DNA of 64,000 nt from an uncultured Clostridia bacterium (lineage in GTDB: Bacteria; Bacillota; Clostridia; Lachnospirales; Anaerotignaceae), in the NCBI GenBank assembly GCA_910583755.1, contig CAJTZO010000001.1, forward strand, positions 1 to 64,000. The letters run 5' to 3'. Both the position numbers and the translations under genes were made by a program. This document shows positions 46,401 to 56,078 of the stretch, piece after piece (position 1 is the first letter of the stretch; each line of letters opens with the position of its first letter). The notes beneath the pieces were generated by a model, which saw only the letters and a list, made by a program, of their open reading frames with translations, made no database searches and was not told the origin of the DNA.

Positions 46401-46884
46401 AGAATATTATAATGATGTTTCTCAACTAGAAAGTCATATTTTCTTTTATGGTTTAGCAAAAGGAGAAGAAACAAGCATCAATATTGGAGAAGGAAAAGAT
46501 TTATTAATCAAATATGTTGATGCTTCCGAAGCAAATGAGGAGGGTATGCGCTCTTTAACTTTTGAAATCAATGGTGTTATGAGAGAAGTGAAAATACAAG
46601 ATAAAAACTTAGAAGTAAATACCAATCGAATTTTAAAAGCAGACAAAAATAATCCTTGTCATTTAGGTTCTACAATACCAGGTACTGTTGGAAAAATCTT
46701 TGTAAAAGAAGGGGACACCGTAAGCAAAAATATGGTATTGATGACAGTGGAAGCTATGAAGATGGAAACTTCTGTATTATCTAAAGTAGATGGTGTTGTA
46801 GATAAGATTTATATTAAAGAAGGAGAAAAAGTGAGTCAAGAGGAACTTCTTATTTCTTTTGTATTAGAAGAAGACGAAAAATAA
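43426..46884 (+). CDS. pyc: Pyruvate carboxylase
   Basis: The start is a GTG 6 bases after AAAGGAGG. The 1152-residue enzyme has all domains in one chain: biotin carboxylase (VLVANRGEIAIRVY, ASNGGGGRGMRI, MNPRIQVEHT), carboxyltransferase (about 530-800, TDSTMRDAHQSLVATR, HLHTHDTTGNG), the PYC tetramerisation part and a C-terminal biotinyl domain (VEAMKMETS, biotin Lys). It makes oxaloacetate from pyruvate and bicarbonate. The length matches the family. tatD follows 13 bases later on the same transcript. Confidence 0.95.
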   Translation: MQEVKIKKFRKVLVANRGEIAIRVYRALNELGIQTIGIFSKEDKYSLFRTKTDEAYMLNKEKGPIDAYLDMKEIIRIAKAKGADAIHPGYGFLSENPEFVKACEKEGIAFIGPDKEVMYAMGDKISSKQIAIKCNVPIIPGVDHAVKSEKEVMEIAEKVGYPVMLKASNGGGGRGMRIVNSAEEMPKEFEEARNEAKKAFGDDKIFIEKYLRNPKHIEVQVLGDKYGNVVHLFDRDCSVQRRHQKVVEYAPASTVSTETREKIFTDAIRIAKHVGYKNAGTLEFLVDADENYYFIEMNPRIQVEHTVTEEITGIDIVQAQILIEEGYPLNSLEINIPSQESIHCNGHAIQMRITTEDPANNFLPDTGKISVYRSAAGNGIRLDGGTAYTGGEITPYYDSLLVKVIAYDRDFQKATRKAVRALKETRIRGIKTNIPFLINVLQSKTFIKGKCTTTFIEQTPELFKITLGQDRATKIAEFIGNQIVNETHGKKPELEPIPIPTFGTNEKIVGARDHFLRLGAKEYTQQLMKEKRLFITDSTMRDAHQSLVATRFRTTDLIKAASATNKAMANAFSVEAWGGATFDVAYRFLKESPWVRLESLRKHMPNTLIQMLLRASNAVGYANYPDNVVQKFIHISAETGIDVFRVFDSLNWIENMKMPIEEALKTGKIVEGTICYTGDILDPKEKKYTIDYYLKKAKELQDMGCHVFAIKDMAGLLKPYAAKELFTALKSELKIPLHLHTHDTTGNGVSTVLMAAEAGVNMVDLAIQSMSSLTSQPSMNAVVEALKGTERDTGLDIDELNELSRYYAGVRQVYKSFESEMNTPNTEIYKYEIPGGQYSNLLAQVKSMGSGDNFEEIKNLYKQANDLLGNIVKVTPSSKVVGDMAIFMSKNGLNKDNILVEGKDLSYPDSIVGYFSGNIGQPDGGFPKELQKIVLKGKEAISERPGKLLPPEDFDAIRNHLTQSYAMKHITDKNVISYALYPKVYDDYCDYQEYYNDVSQLESHIFFYGLAKGEETSINIGEGKDLLIKYVDASEANEEGMRSLTFEINGVMREVKIQDKNLEVNTNRILKADKNNPCHLGSTIPGTVGKIFVKEGDTVSKNMVLMTVEAMKMETSVLSKVDGVVDKIYIKEGEKVSQEELLISFVLEEDEK

Positions 46885-46897
46885 AGAAGGTTGTTTT

Positions 46898-47683
46898 ATG
46901 AAAAGTCAAATTATTGATATTGGTTTAAATTTAATGAATAAACAATTTGATATGGATAGAGAAGAAGTAATAAAAAAAGCTGAGAAAGAAAATGTAACTC
47001 CTTTAATCATTACTGGTGTACATCTGAATGATAGTAAAAAAGCTGCAAGTTTTGCAGAGAAATATCCGGGAAAGCTTTATTGTACAGCAGGTGTACATCC
47101 TCATGACGCAAAAACATGTAATGAAAATACAATACTAGAATTACGGAAACTAGCAAAAAAGCCACAAGTATGTGCAATCGGCGAATGTGGTTTAGATTAT
47201 GATAGAGATTTTTCTCCAAGAGAGATACAAAGAAAATGGTTTGAAGAACAAATTGTATTAGCAGAAGAATTAAATATGCCTTTGTTTTTACATGAAAGAG
47301 CTGCTTTTACTGATTTTAAAAAAATCATGACAGAGCATAGAGAAATTTGTCATCGTTCTGTTGTGCATTGTTTTACAGGCAATGGCACCGAATTGCAAAA
47401 TTATTTAAGAATAGGTTGTTTTATTGGGATTACAGGCTGGATTTGTGATGAAAGAAGGGGACAGCATTTAAAAACATTAATTAAAATGATACCATTAGAT
47501 AAATTGATGATTGAGACAGATGCGCCTTTTTTAATTCCAAGAGATTTAAAGGTAACAAATAGAAGAAATGAACCAGTTTATTTAAGACATATTTTAAAAA
47601 CTGTTTCCAAATGCTTGAAAAAAGATGAAAGTGAAATAGCAGAAATTGTAACAAAAAATACGAAAGCATTTTTTCAAATTTAA
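46898..47683 (+). CDS. tatD: TatD-family metal-dependent hydrolase
   Basis: The 261-residue protein has IDIGLNLMNKQF at the N terminus, a variant also seen in E. coli TatD instead of the DxHxH motif of YcfH types, then AGVHPHDA, IGECGLDYDRD, LHER, VHCFTG and MIETDAPFLIP. TatD proteins are Mg2+-dependent 3'-5' nucleases linked to DNA repair and D-aminoacyl quality control. It ends at a strong terminator. Confidence 0.86.
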   Translation: MKSQIIDIGLNLMNKQFDMDREEVIKKAEKENVTPLIITGVHLNDSKKAASFAEKYPGKLYCTAGVHPHDAKTCNENTILELRKLAKKPQVCAIGECGLDYDRDFSPREIQRKWFEEQIVLAEELNMPLFLHERAAFTDFKKIMTEHREICHRSVVHCFTGNGTELQNYLRIGCFIGITGWICDERRGQHLKTLIKMIPLDKLMIETDAPFLIPRDLKVTNRRNEPVYLRHILKTVSKCLKKDESEIAEIVTKNTKAFFQI

Positions 47684-47725
47684 GAGAAAAAGGTTACATA
47701 ATAATATTATGTAACCTTTTTCTCT
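47683..47725. terminator. Bidirectional terminator between tatD and the CAP gene
   Basis: A perfect inverted repeat with 21-base arms; it starts AGAGAAAAAGGTTAC and ends GTAACCTTTTTCTCT. It fills the gap between two convergent genes. Confidence 0.88.
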
Positions 47726-47727
47726 AA

Positions 47728-49005
47728 TTAGAATCGAATTACTGCTGTATGCTTTTCATCCATTTCTTTTATTTCTTTTGCTCTTTGTACATTTTTTTCT
47801 ACAAAGTTTTGACCAGAATAATAAGTATATACAGAACCATCTTTATATACAGAAGCAATTCCAACATGAGTAAAATTCTTTCGTAACATATTAATACGAT
47901 GACCAGCAGAATTTATCCATAAATCAAAGGTATCCACTGCTAATCCACGTCCAGCCACAATATTTTCTCCCCAAGCAATGGTATCTTGTATGCCAGTTGC
48001 TAATATTCTATCTTTATGTGTTCTACCATCTAAAGAATCATGTGCAAAATATCCATTTTCTGCCATATCAATACAATGTACATTTGCAGATTCCACTAAT
48101 AGGTTCTCCCACTCCAAAGTAGGTACCCCGTAATTTGTTCGGAAGGTATTCAAAATATCAAAATTTTCTCTTGATTGTGTATCTAAAAATATTTGAGAAT
48201 TATCTTCATTTTCATCACTATCATCTTGATAGGGGAGAAGTGTAACTAAAACAGCATATATTTTATCTTCGTTGTTAGAATCTTTATAAAATGTAATCTG
48301 TTCATCATCATTTTCACCTTGATAAACTGCATCATAATAGATATCATCATTTAATACAAATCCCTTTGTGTTTGTATAATAACCCACTACCATATTATCT
48401 TTTACAGCTACCATAATAAATTGGGTATAATCATGATTATAAATATACCAATTTAAGTTGTGGATACTTTTTTCAATACGATTTGGCTCACCAAAATCTT
48501 TTTTTAATTTAGAAATACTTTCTCCAGTATAAACTTTTTTGTTTCCTAAAGTTAATTCTATTTTTTCAACATCTTTATTTGTTGTAATAGAAACTGTTTT
48601 AGAAGTATCATCCCATACAACGTCTGCTCCCATGCTTTCAGCAATAAAACGAAGGGGTACAAAAGTTTTATTTTCGATAATACGAGGAGCTGTATTTAAA
48701 GTTGATGTTCCATTTTCTGATAGTACAGTACGATTATCAATTTCTAATAAATAGGTCGTGTCTTGACCATACACAGAAATTGTTTTTGTATCCTCATTCC
48801 AATCAATTGCAATATCTAAAGCATCACTAATATCACGTAAAGGAACAAGGGTACTATTTTCTATTATTTTAGGTGATTGGCTCATTTCTAAATGTGTTCC
48901 ATTGATTTCTACAGAAATATCATCATTATTGGCATAGATAGAAAGTGCATTTAATGAAAAAATAATAGAAAAAATACAGAAAAATTGTTTTAATTTACGA
49001 TTCAA
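47728..49005 (-). CDS. Secreted stalk-domain protein with CAP (SCP/PR1) domain
   Basis: The TTG start is 11 bases after AAGGAGG. The 425-residue protein has a signal peptide (cleavage near SIYA), a copper-amine-oxidase-N-type stalk domain made of two half repeats (LVPLRDISDALDI and FVPLRFIAESMGA), a CAP-associated segment (about 150-270) and a C-terminal CAP domain (HCIDMAENGYFAHDSLDGR, WGENIVAG, HRINML, HVGIASV). The CAP His/Glu pocket seems intact. Such proteins sit in the cell wall of clostridia; their role is largely unknown. Confidence 0.82.
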   Translation of the reverse strand: MNRKLKQFFCIFSIIFSLNALSIYANNDDISVEINGTHLEMSQSPKIIENSTLVPLRDISDALDIAIDWNEDTKTISVYGQDTTYLLEIDNRTVLSENGTSTLNTAPRIIENKTFVPLRFIAESMGADVVWDDTSKTVSITTNKDVEKIELTLGNKKVYTGESISKLKKDFGEPNRIEKSIHNLNWYIYNHDYTQFIMVAVKDNMVVGYYTNTKGFVLNDDIYYDAVYQGENDDEQITFYKDSNNEDKIYAVLVTLLPYQDDSDENEDNSQIFLDTQSRENFDILNTFRTNYGVPTLEWENLLVESANVHCIDMAENGYFAHDSLDGRTHKDRILATGIQDTIAWGENIVAGRGLAVDTFDLWINSAGHRINMLRKNFTHVGIASVYKDGSVYTYYSGQNFVEKNVQRAKEIKEMDEKHTAVIRF

Positions 49006-49106
49006 TGTAAAAAACCTCCTTGTTATATTTTGATAAACACATTATAATATACTTTAAATTATTTATCAATAGAGGGTATTATTTCTTAAGAAAGGAACAA
49101 AAAGGT

Positions 49107-49706
49107 ATGAGTGAGCAAAAACAAACACGATTAGAAAAACAAATGCAATTCATATTAGAATTAGATAAAATTAAAAGTATTACAAGACAAACTTTTTTAG
49201 CTGATGAGACTAGAAAAGAAAATGATGCAGAACATTCTTGGCATATTGCTATTATGGCAATTATTTTAAAAGAGTATTTTGATACTGATATAGATTTATT
49301 AAAAGTTATCAAAATGGTACTAATGCATGATATTGTTGAAATTGATGCAGGAGATACATTTTGTTATGATGAAAAAGCAAATGAAGATAAAGTTAAAAGA
49401 GAACAGGAAGCGGCAGAACGTATTTATCATATTTTGCCAAATGACCAAGCACAAGAATATAAAATGTTATGGTATGAATTTGAAGAAGGACAAACAAAAG
49501 AAGCTATTTTTGCGAATATATTAGATAGACTACAACCCATTTTATTAAACTTTAGAACAAGCGGGAAATTATGGATAGAAAATAATATTTCTCAACAACA
49601 AGTATTAAGAAGAAATGAAAAAACCTTATCTGGTCCAAAAGAAATTGCAGATTACCTAATGAAACTTTTGGAGAGGGCTGTGGACTTAGGTTATTTAAGA
49701 AAATAA
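49107..49706 (+). CDS. HD-domain hydrolase (YfbR-like)
   Basis: I place the start at ATG 49107; frames open further upstream give hydrophobic, unlikely N termini, though the RBS (AAAGGAAC or AAAGG) is not ideal. The 199-residue protein has the HD metal motif: His in AEHSWHIA, HD in LMHDIVEIDAGD, and a distant Asp in ILDRLQP. YfbR-like proteins are 5'-nucleotidases for deoxynucleoside monophosphates. Substrate assignment is by family only. It is a single gene. Confidence 0.8.
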   Translation: MSEQKQTRLEKQMQFILELDKIKSITRQTFLADETRKENDAEHSWHIAIMAIILKEYFDTDIDLLKVIKMVLMHDIVEIDAGDTFCYDEKANEDKVKREQEAAERIYHILPNDQAQEYKMLWYEFEEGQTKEAIFANILDRLQPILLNFRTSGKLWIENNISQQQVLRRNEKTLSGPKEIADYLMKLLERAVDLGYLRK

Positions 49707-49749
49707 AAAATAGTGAGGGAGTAATACCCCCTATTAAAAACCATTCTAT

Positions 49750-49783
49750 AAACATTCGCAAAAGTTATGTTTTGCGAATGTTT
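49750..49783 (+). terminator. Perfect hairpin after the HD gene
   Basis: AAACATTCGCAAAA and TTTTGCGAATGTTT form a perfect 14-bp stem, loop GTTATG. The T run after it is weak, so it may be a processing or stabilising structure rather than a strong terminator. Confidence 0.6.
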
Positions 49784-49814
49784 AGTATTTATACGATATT
49801 TAATTCTCAACTTA

Positions 49815-49858
49815 TATAAAAAAACATGTATATCCTTATAGTAAGGATATACATGTTT
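49815..49858 (-). terminator. Intrinsic terminator of the purMND unit
   Basis: Seventeen-base perfect arms (AAACATGTATATCCTTA and its complement) around TAG, followed on the minus strand by T7. Confidence 0.88.
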
Positions 49859-49866
49859 CTCTTTAT

Positions 49867-51132
49867 TTAATATTCTTTTCTGCCAATATCTGTTCTAAAG
49901 TGTTTTTTATTAAAGTCTACAATTTCAACACCTTCATAAGCTGTTTTAATTGCCTCATCAATGGTATTACCAATACCAGTAATTCCTAATACACGTCCGC
50001 CAGAAGTTACAAGTTTTTCATCTTTTTTTGCTGTTCCAGAATGAAATACTATCGTATTTTCTTTTTTAGCAATTTCATCTAGTCCTATAATTTCATATCC
50101 CTTTTCATAAGAAACTGGATAGCCACCACTTGCTAATATAACACAAACTGCTGCATTATGATACCATTCAATATTAATTTTGTCTAGTGTACCATTTGTA
50201 CAAGCTAACATAATTTCTAGCAAATCTGTCTTTAATCTTGGTAATATTACTTGCGTTTCAGGGTCTCCAAAACGTGCATTATATTCAATTACTTTCATTC
50301 CATTTTTTGTATACATTAAACCGAAATAGATAATACCAACAAATTTTCTATTTTCTTGTATCATCGCATCTACTGTTGGCTGAAATATTGTTTCCATACA
50401 ATTTTTTGCTAATTCTTCTGTATAAAACTTGCTTGGTGAAAATGTACCCATACCACCAGTATTTAATCCTTTATCATTATCAAAGGCTCTTTTATGGTCT
50501 TGAGCACTTACCATAGGTATTACTGTTTTTCCGTCACAAAATGATAAAATAGAAACTTCTGGACCTTCTAAAAATTCTTCTATTACAACTGTATTTCCAG
50601 CAGGACCAAATTTATGGTCTTCCATCATTTCTTTTAAAGCCTGTTCTGCTTCTTCTAGTGTTTTGCAAATTAAAACACCTTTTCCTAGGGCTAATCCGTC
50701 TGCTTTTAATACAATAGGCATACTTTGCTTCTGTAAATATTCTTTTGCTGCTTCATAATTATCAAATATTTCATAAGATGCAGTTGGAATATGATATTTT
50801 TTCATTAAGTTTTTAGAAAAAGCCTTACTACTTTCTAATATAGCAGCATTTTGTCTTGGACCAAATACTTTTAATCCTTCTTTTTCAAAGGCATCTACAA
50901 TGCCTCCAGCTAAAGGGTCATCCATACCAATTACTGTATAATCAATTTCATTTTCTTTAGCAAAAGAAATTAATTTATCAAATTCCATTGCACCAATAGG
51001 AATACATTCTGCTAATTCAGAGATACCAGCATTTCCGGGTGCACAATAAATTTTATCCGCAAGAGGACTTTGTTTTAGTTTCCAAACAATCGCGTGTTCT
51101 CTCCCACCACTGCCTACAACTAAAATTTTCAT
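49867..51132 (-). CDS. purD: Phosphoribosylamine-glycine ligase
   Basis: The 421-residue ATP-grasp enzyme begins MKILVVGSGGREHAIVWKL and has PIVLKADGLALGKGV and the EYNARFGDPETQ motif. It makes glycinamide ribonucleotide (GAR) in step two of purine synthesis. RBS TAGGAGGAAAG. It follows purN after 12 bases and is the last gene of the unit. Confidence 0.95.
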   Translation of the reverse strand: MKILVVGSGGREHAIVWKLKQSPLADKIYCAPGNAGISELAECIPIGAMEFDKLISFAKENEIDYTVIGMDDPLAGGIVDAFEKEGLKVFGPRQNAAILESSKAFSKNLMKKYHIPTASYEIFDNYEAAKEYLQKQSMPIVLKADGLALGKGVLICKTLEEAEQALKEMMEDHKFGPAGNTVVIEEFLEGPEVSILSFCDGKTVIPMVSAQDHKRAFDNDKGLNTGGMGTFSPSKFYTEELAKNCMETIFQPTVDAMIQENRKFVGIIYFGLMYTKNGMKVIEYNARFGDPETQVILPRLKTDLLEIMLACTNGTLDKINIEWYHNAAVCVILASGGYPVSYEKGYEIIGLDEIAKKENTIVFHSGTAKKDEKLVTSGGRVLGITGIGNTIDEAIKTAYEGVEIVDFNKKHFRTDIGRKEY

Positions 51133-51144
51133 TTTTCTTTCCTC

Positions 51145-51768
51145 CTAACATATTTTAACATGATTTTCAATAACTTTTAGCCGATTATGGGCAAATAACT
51201 GAATTGAATCTGGAAGTATTTTCCATTCTGCTTCTTCCATCACACGTTTTTGTAATTGTTCTGGTGTATCTCCTTCTAAGACAGCAACAGGCTTTTGCAT
51301 AATAATAGGACCTGCATCTGTTTCTTCTGTTACAAAATGAACAGTTGCACCAGTCACTTTTACACCCTTTTCCAAAGCGGCTTCATGAACTTTTAAACCA
51401 TAATAGCCATTTCCACAAAAAGAAGGTATTAAAGATGGATGAATATTTATAATCCTATTTTCAAATTCTTTAATAAATAAAGAGCCGATAACAACCATAA
51501 AACCAGCCATAACAACAAGTTCAACTTTTTTTTCTTTCATATGGTCAATCAATGCCTGCTGATATAGTATATCTGTTTCATAATCTTTTTTTCTAATACA
51601 AGTTGCATTAATATTATGTTTTTTTGCTCTTTCTAAAGCATAAGCATTCGGATTAGAACTAACAAGTGTTACAATTTTTGTATCTGTTAATTGACCAGAT
51701 GCAATAGCATCAATAATTGCTTGAAAATTTGTCCCACCACCAGAAACTAAAACACCTATTGTAAGCAT
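51145..51768 (-). CDS. purN: Phosphoribosylglycinamide formyltransferase (10-formyl-THF)
   Basis: The 207-residue protein has [24 protein letters not shown] (catalytic His in the N-H-D set) and [12 protein letters not shown]. It uses 10-formyl-THF to formylate GAR. It overlaps purM by 13 bases. Its use of 10-formyl-THF links it to the ZTP-controlled formate channel at 536. Confidence 0.95.
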   Translation of the reverse strand: MLTIGVLVSGGGTNFQAIIDAIASGQLTDTKIVTLVSSNPNAYALERAKKHNINATCIRKKDYETDILYQQALIDHMKEKKVELVVMAGFMVVIGSLFIKEFENRIINIHPSLIPSFCGNGYYGLKVHEAALEKGVKVTGATVHFVTEETDAGPIIMQKPVAVLEGDTPEQLQKRVMEEAEWKILPDSIQLFAHNRLKVIENHVKIC

Positions 51769-52793
51769 ATCTCTACCTCTTTTTCACTTGATATGATTTT
51801 TCCTATTACATAGCCTTCTTCTCCCATTTCATGAAGTGCATTAATAGCTGCCTCTGCATTTTCCTTTGCTACAACACAAATCATACCAATGCCCATATTA
51901 AATGTATTATACATATTCATTCTATTGATATCACCTGTTTTTTGCATCAAGTCAAAAATAGGCAATACAGGCCAAGTTCCTTCTTCTATGTATGCGCAAA
52001 GATTTTTATTTTTAGGAATACATCTTGGAATGTTTTCTATAAATCCACCACCAGTAATATTACTGATTCCTTTTACTTCTACTTTTTCAATTAATTGGAG
52101 TATTTCTTTTACATAAATTTTAGTAGGTTTTAAAAGTGCTTCACCCAAAGTTTCATTTAAAGAAGTTACAAACTCTTTGCAGCTTGTTTCAGAAGGACGA
52201 AAAATTTTTCGAACAAGAGAATACCCATTACTGTGAACTCCACTAGAAGGCAAACCAATAATTACGTCTCCTTCTACAATATTTTCACCATTAATCATCT
52301 TTTCTCTATCTACAACACCTACTGCAAAACCAGCCATATCATATTCATTTTTTGCATAAAAGCCGGGCATTTCTGCTGTTTCACCGCCAATCAAAGCACA
52401 TCCAGCTTGACGGCAACCTTCTGCAACCCCACTTACAATTTCAGCAATTCTTTCTGGCACATTTTTGCCACAGGCAATATAATCTAAAAAGAATAAAGGC
52501 TGTGCTCCATTACAAATAATGTCATTTACACACATAGCTACACAATCAATACCAACTGTAGTATGTTTGTCTTGTATAAAAGCTAATTTTAATTTCGTTC
52601 CTACACCATCTGTTCCTGAAATAAGTACAGGTTCTTTCATTTGCAGATTTCCAAGCGAAAACATGCCACCAAACCCACCAATGTCACTTAACACCTCTTT
52701 ACGAAATGTACTTTTTACATGTTCTTTTATTAGTTTTACAGACTTGTACCCCGCTTCTACATCTACGCCTGCATCCTTATAATCAAGCCCCAT
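51756..52793 (-). CDS. purM: Phosphoribosylformylglycinamidine cyclo-ligase (AIR synthetase)
   Basis: The 345-residue protein matches Pur[41 protein letters not shown] and [13 protein letters not shown]. It closes the imidazole ring of AIR with ATP. It is first in the purM-purN-purD unit; purE, C, F, H, L and Q are not in this window. RBS GGAGGAAA. Confidence 0.95.
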   Translation of the reverse strand: MGLDYKDAGVDVEAGYKSVKLIKEHVKSTFRKEVLSDIGGFGGMFSLGNLQMKEPVLISGTDGVGTKLKLAFIQDKHTTVGIDCVAMCVNDIICNGAQPLFFLDYIACGKNVPERIAEIVSGVAEGCRQAGCALIGGETAEMPGFYAKNEYDMAGFAVGVVDREKMINGENIVEGDVIIGLPSSGVHSNGYSLVRKIFRPSETSCKEFVTSLNETLGEALLKPTKIYVKEILQLIEKVEVKGISNITGGGFIENIPRCIPKNKNLCAYIEEGTWPVLPIFDLMQKTGDINRMNMYNTFNMGIGMICVVAKENAEAAINALHEMGEEGYVIGKIISSEKEVEICLQ

Positions 52794-52831
52794 TTTTTTT
52801 CCTCCTTATTTTCTTTAATGTTCTAAAAAGC

Positions 52832-52918
52832 AAAACAGATTCCATCTTTGAAACCTGTTTTACAAAATGAAACCATATCCCTACTTTTATTTATATCATA
52901 ATTTACACAAAAAAGCAA
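52832..52918 (-). promoter_or_regulatory. Promoter and leader hairpin of purMND
   Basis: On the minus strand, TTGCTT (52918-52913), 17 bases, then TATAAA (52895-52890). The leader then holds AAAACAG/CTGTTTT (52861-52855, 52838-52832; extended by TTC/GAA), followed by TTGCTTTTTAG. This could be an attenuator-type terminator. No purine riboswitch or PurR box was recognised. Confidence 0.5.
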
Positions 52919-52945
52919 TAAAAACAGTATTTTCTACAAAATCTA

Positions 52946-55873
52946 TTAAATAGAGGAAATATAAGGGGATATTTGTGTAAAAAATTCTTTATTTTGAAGA
53001 ATAGCATCCTCATTTCCAATCGTACAAAAATTCTGATTTTTTGCTATTTCTTCTAATAGTGGAATATACTGTTCTATTTTTTGCATTGTAGTAGTTAAAA
53101 TTTCATCTCTTTCCATTTGTTGCATTTCTGGTGTAACATAATTCAAATATCTCGCAACAACTAAGTCGGCTTTTTCTCTATTCGTAAGAGGTCTATCTAT
53201 CGTATTAATTGTACCTAAAATATATTTTGTTAAATCAACATTTGTGTTACAAAAATCTTTTAAAAACAAGGCTGCATTTTCATAAGCTTGATATGTTTTC
53301 TGTATACTAGGGTCTCTATAAGAATAAAAATAAACACTACCATTTCTTAAAAAACGACTATAACAACCATATGCTCCTCCCTGTACACGGACAGCATTCC
53401 ACAAGTATTCTAAATCCAATATATTTCTTAATACTGCCATTGTTCCAGTATAACGATAATCATAGTCTGCTAAATTTCCTGACTGAATATTATATTTTAT
53501 CTTAGAAGGAATAACCAATCCTTCTTTTATATTTTTAAACAAAAATTGATAATGTTGTTTTTCTGATAATTTTTCTGAAAGCATATCATATATTTGTTTT
53601 ACTTGTTGTTTATACAATGGTAAGCTAGATTCCTCACAAGTTACAGCAACAAAAAGATTTTGTTTTGTAAATAAATAAGAACATACTTCTTTTAATTTTG
53701 AAATAATAATTTCAATCTCTTTTTCTGCTTGTTGTTCTGTTTTGACAAGGAAATCATAAAAAGCAACACCAGATACCTCATCTTTTATTTTGGAACCCAC
53801 TGCAATATGACTCATACTTCTGACTACTCCAACAAGATGAGGGGCATTTTGTAAATAACTTGCTAAATTAACCTTTTCTGATTTTATTATTTTTTTCAAA
53901 TTTTCTTTTTGGTCAAAATCTGTTTCAAATAATATTGATTTTATAATTTCAAAAAAATGAGAAATATTTTTTTCTAAAAACTTTCCATTTACTGTTACAA
54001 AAGAACGACAATCTTCTTTTGAAGTAGAATAAATATCATTACTTAAATTGATTCCACCTGTATAAAAGTTAATTTCTAATGGTAACTGTTCAAAGGTATA
54101 TTTTTTAGTATCTAGTTTTCCTATTACACTCGCTACTAGCCCAACATATGGTAAAAGATTTTCTGGAACAGTACAAGTATCGAAAGATAATTGAGAATAT
54201 AAAATTCCATTTGTTTCTAATGGTGTAAAAATCATGTCATATTTTTCTGGTACTTTTTGTGTAGGTAAAACATCTGCTTTTTTATCAATTTCATCAATAT
54301 GCAAAAATGGTATCTGATTGATAATTTCTGGACTATCTTCTTCTGATTGATATTTTTCTAATGCTTTATTTTGTGCAATTAATTGTTGTATTTCCTGTGC
54401 AGAAAGATTATTTTTTATTGTTTCCATTTCTTTCAAAAATTCATTTTCTATTTCAGATTGTTTTCCATTTTTGGGTGAAACAACAACAATACTTTTATTT
54501 TGATTTTGTAATAACAATGTTTTGATGAGTTGCTCAAAATAATCAGTGGTTAAAGCAGATTTTATAACTTGAAAATGTTTCCAATGACATAATGGCTCTA
54601 TGGAACTTCCACCATGCAGCCAACTTTTCATTAGCTTCATACCATATGTTAAACCTTTTGGTCGACTTCCAAAATATTCTTCTTTTAAGTAAAACTCCCA
54701 TCTATTTAATGTTGCTTCTATTAATTTTTTATCTATTCCCTTTTGCACAATATCCTGTAACGTTTTTTCAATCATTTTTTTAAATAAGGAAACATTTTCT
54801 TTTTCTGATTTTTTAGCAATAATACTAAATACCATATCATAACTAGAAGAATCAAACCATCCTTCTGTTTCTTCTGCAATACCAGCATCCACAAGTGCTC
54901 TTTTTAAAGGAGATGTGTTTGTTTCTAATAAAATATAGCTTAATATGTCAAATGCTAGTATTAATGTAGGGTCTGTTGACTTTCCAATACGTACACTATA
55001 AGAAAGAAAGGTATTTCTTTTTTCGTCTTCTTCTGTATTGACAGAAAAGCTATCTTCCAAAAATACCATATCAGAAAAATTTTTTTCCAATGATATTTCT
55101 GTAACTGTCTCTTTTTTTTCAAAATTACTTAAATATTCCTTATCAATCCATTCTAATTGCTTCTCAATTTCCATATCTCCATAGAGATAAATATAACTAT
55201 TGGAAGGATGATAATACTTTTTATGAAATTCTAAAAAACTCTCGTAAGTCAAATGAGGAATTGCCTCTGGATTTCCACCTGATTCAAAGCCATATGTTGT
55301 AGTTGGAAAAAGGCTTCTTGAAATTGCATTATCTAATATTCTTTCAGGGTCTGATAAAGCACCTTTCATTTCATTATAAACAACTCCTTTAATAGATAAA
55401 GGAGCACTTTTATCTTCTAAAACGTAATGCCACCCTTCTTGCATAAATATTTCTTGTTTATGATAAATACAAGGATTAAAAACTGCGTCTAAATAAACAT
55501 CCATCATATTCCTAAAATCCTTTTCATTCCTACTAGCAACAGGATACATTGTTTTGTCTGCATAGGTTAAAGCATTCAAATAAGTATTGAGAGAACCTTT
55601 TGCCAATTCATTAAAAGGGTCTTTTGCTTGATATTTTTTGGAACCACAAAGTACAGAATGTTCTAAAATATGAGGTGTACCACAATCATCATTAGGAGGT
55701 GTTTTAAAAGAAATAAAAAAAACCTTATTATCATCATGATTTTTTACATAGAATAATTTTGCCCCACTTTGGATATGCTCAAATAAATAAGCTTTGGAAT
55801 GAATATCTTCTACGTCAGAATATTCTTTTAAAGAAAAACCATAATATTGCTTTCCAATTTCAAAATCTATCAT
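52946..55873 (-). CDS. M16C zinc metallopeptidase (presequence protease-like)
   Basis: The start at 55873 follows AAAGGAGA by 6 bases; an in-frame ATG 12 codons earlier lies before it. The 975-residue protein has the inverted zinc motif HILEH near the N terminus (in CGTPHILEHSVLCGS) with a downstream Glu in VYNEMKGAL, and a second, inactive M16 half. It belongs to the PreP/Cym1-like M16C family, which degrades short peptides in a closed chamber. No signal peptide, so it is cytoplasmic. The gene ends 152 bases before purM on the same strand without a clear terminator. Confidence 0.88.
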   Translation of the reverse strand: MIDFEIGKQYYGFSLKEYSDVEDIHSKAYLFEHIQSGAKLFYVKNHDDNKVFFISFKTPPNDDCGTPHILEHSVLCGSKKYQAKDPFNELAKGSLNTYLNALTYADKTMYPVASRNEKDFRNMMDVYLDAVFNPCIYHKQEIFMQEGWHYVLEDKSAPLSIKGVVYNEMKGALSDPERILDNAISRSLFPTTTYGFESGGNPEAIPHLTYESFLEFHKKYYHPSNSYIYLYGDMEIEKQLEWIDKEYLSNFEKKETVTEISLEKNFSDMVFLEDSFSVNTEEDEKRNTFLSYSVRIGKSTDPTLILAFDILSYILLETNTSPLKRALVDAGIAEETEGWFDSSSYDMVFSIIAKKSEKENVSLFKKMIEKTLQDIVQKGIDKKLIEATLNRWEFYLKEEYFGSRPKGLTYGMKLMKSWLHGGSSIEPLCHWKHFQVIKSALTTDYFEQLIKTLLLQNQNKSIVVVSPKNGKQSEIENEFLKEMETIKNNLSAQEIQQLIAQNKALEKYQSEEDSPEIINQIPFLHIDEIDKKADVLPTQKVPEKYDMIFTPLETNGILYSQLSFDTCTVPENLLPYVGLVASVIGKLDTKKYTFEQLPLEINFYTGGINLSNDIYSTSKEDCRSFVTVNGKFLEKNISHFFEIIKSILFETDFDQKENLKKIIKSEKVNLASYLQNAPHLVGVVRSMSHIAVGSKIKDEVSGVAFYDFLVKTEQQAEKEIEIIISKLKEVCSYLFTKQNLFVAVTCEESSLPLYKQQVKQIYDMLSEKLSEKQHYQFLFKNIKEGLVIPSKIKYNIQSGNLADYDYRYTGTMAVLRNILDLEYLWNAVRVQGGAYGCYSRFLRNGSVYFYSYRDPSIQKTYQAYENAALFLKDFCNTNVDLTKYILGTINTIDRPLTNREKADLVVARYLNYVTPEMQQMERDEILTTTMQKIEQYIPLLEEIAKNQNFCTIGNEDAILQNKEFFTQISPYISSI

Positions 55874-55969
55874 ACTATTCTCCTTTCTTAAAATGGTTGG
55901 ATTTTCCAAACCATTGATACTAGTTTAGCATATTTTTATGAAAATTGGAAATCATTTTATAAAAAAAGG

Positions 55970-55998
55970 TTGACAAGCTTAGAAATGTAATTTATAAT
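55970..55998 (+). promoter_or_regulatory. Consensus promoter of the reverse rubrerythrin gene
   Basis: TTGACA (55970-55975), 17 bases, TATAAT (55993-55998): a perfect consensus. Confidence 0.88.
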
Positions 55999-56006
55999 TA
56001 TTATCA
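55992..56006. promoter_or_regulatory. PerR-like box
   Basis: TTATAATTATTATCA matches the PerR consensus TTATAATNATTATAA at all but one base. It lies over the -10 element, so a peroxide-sensing repressor would block the promoter until oxidised. Confidence 0.75.
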
Positions 56007-56078
56007 GTTAACAATAGTTAAATAAATATTGTTAAAATTATGATATTTCTATTCAATTCGCTAAGGAGGATTTTAATT

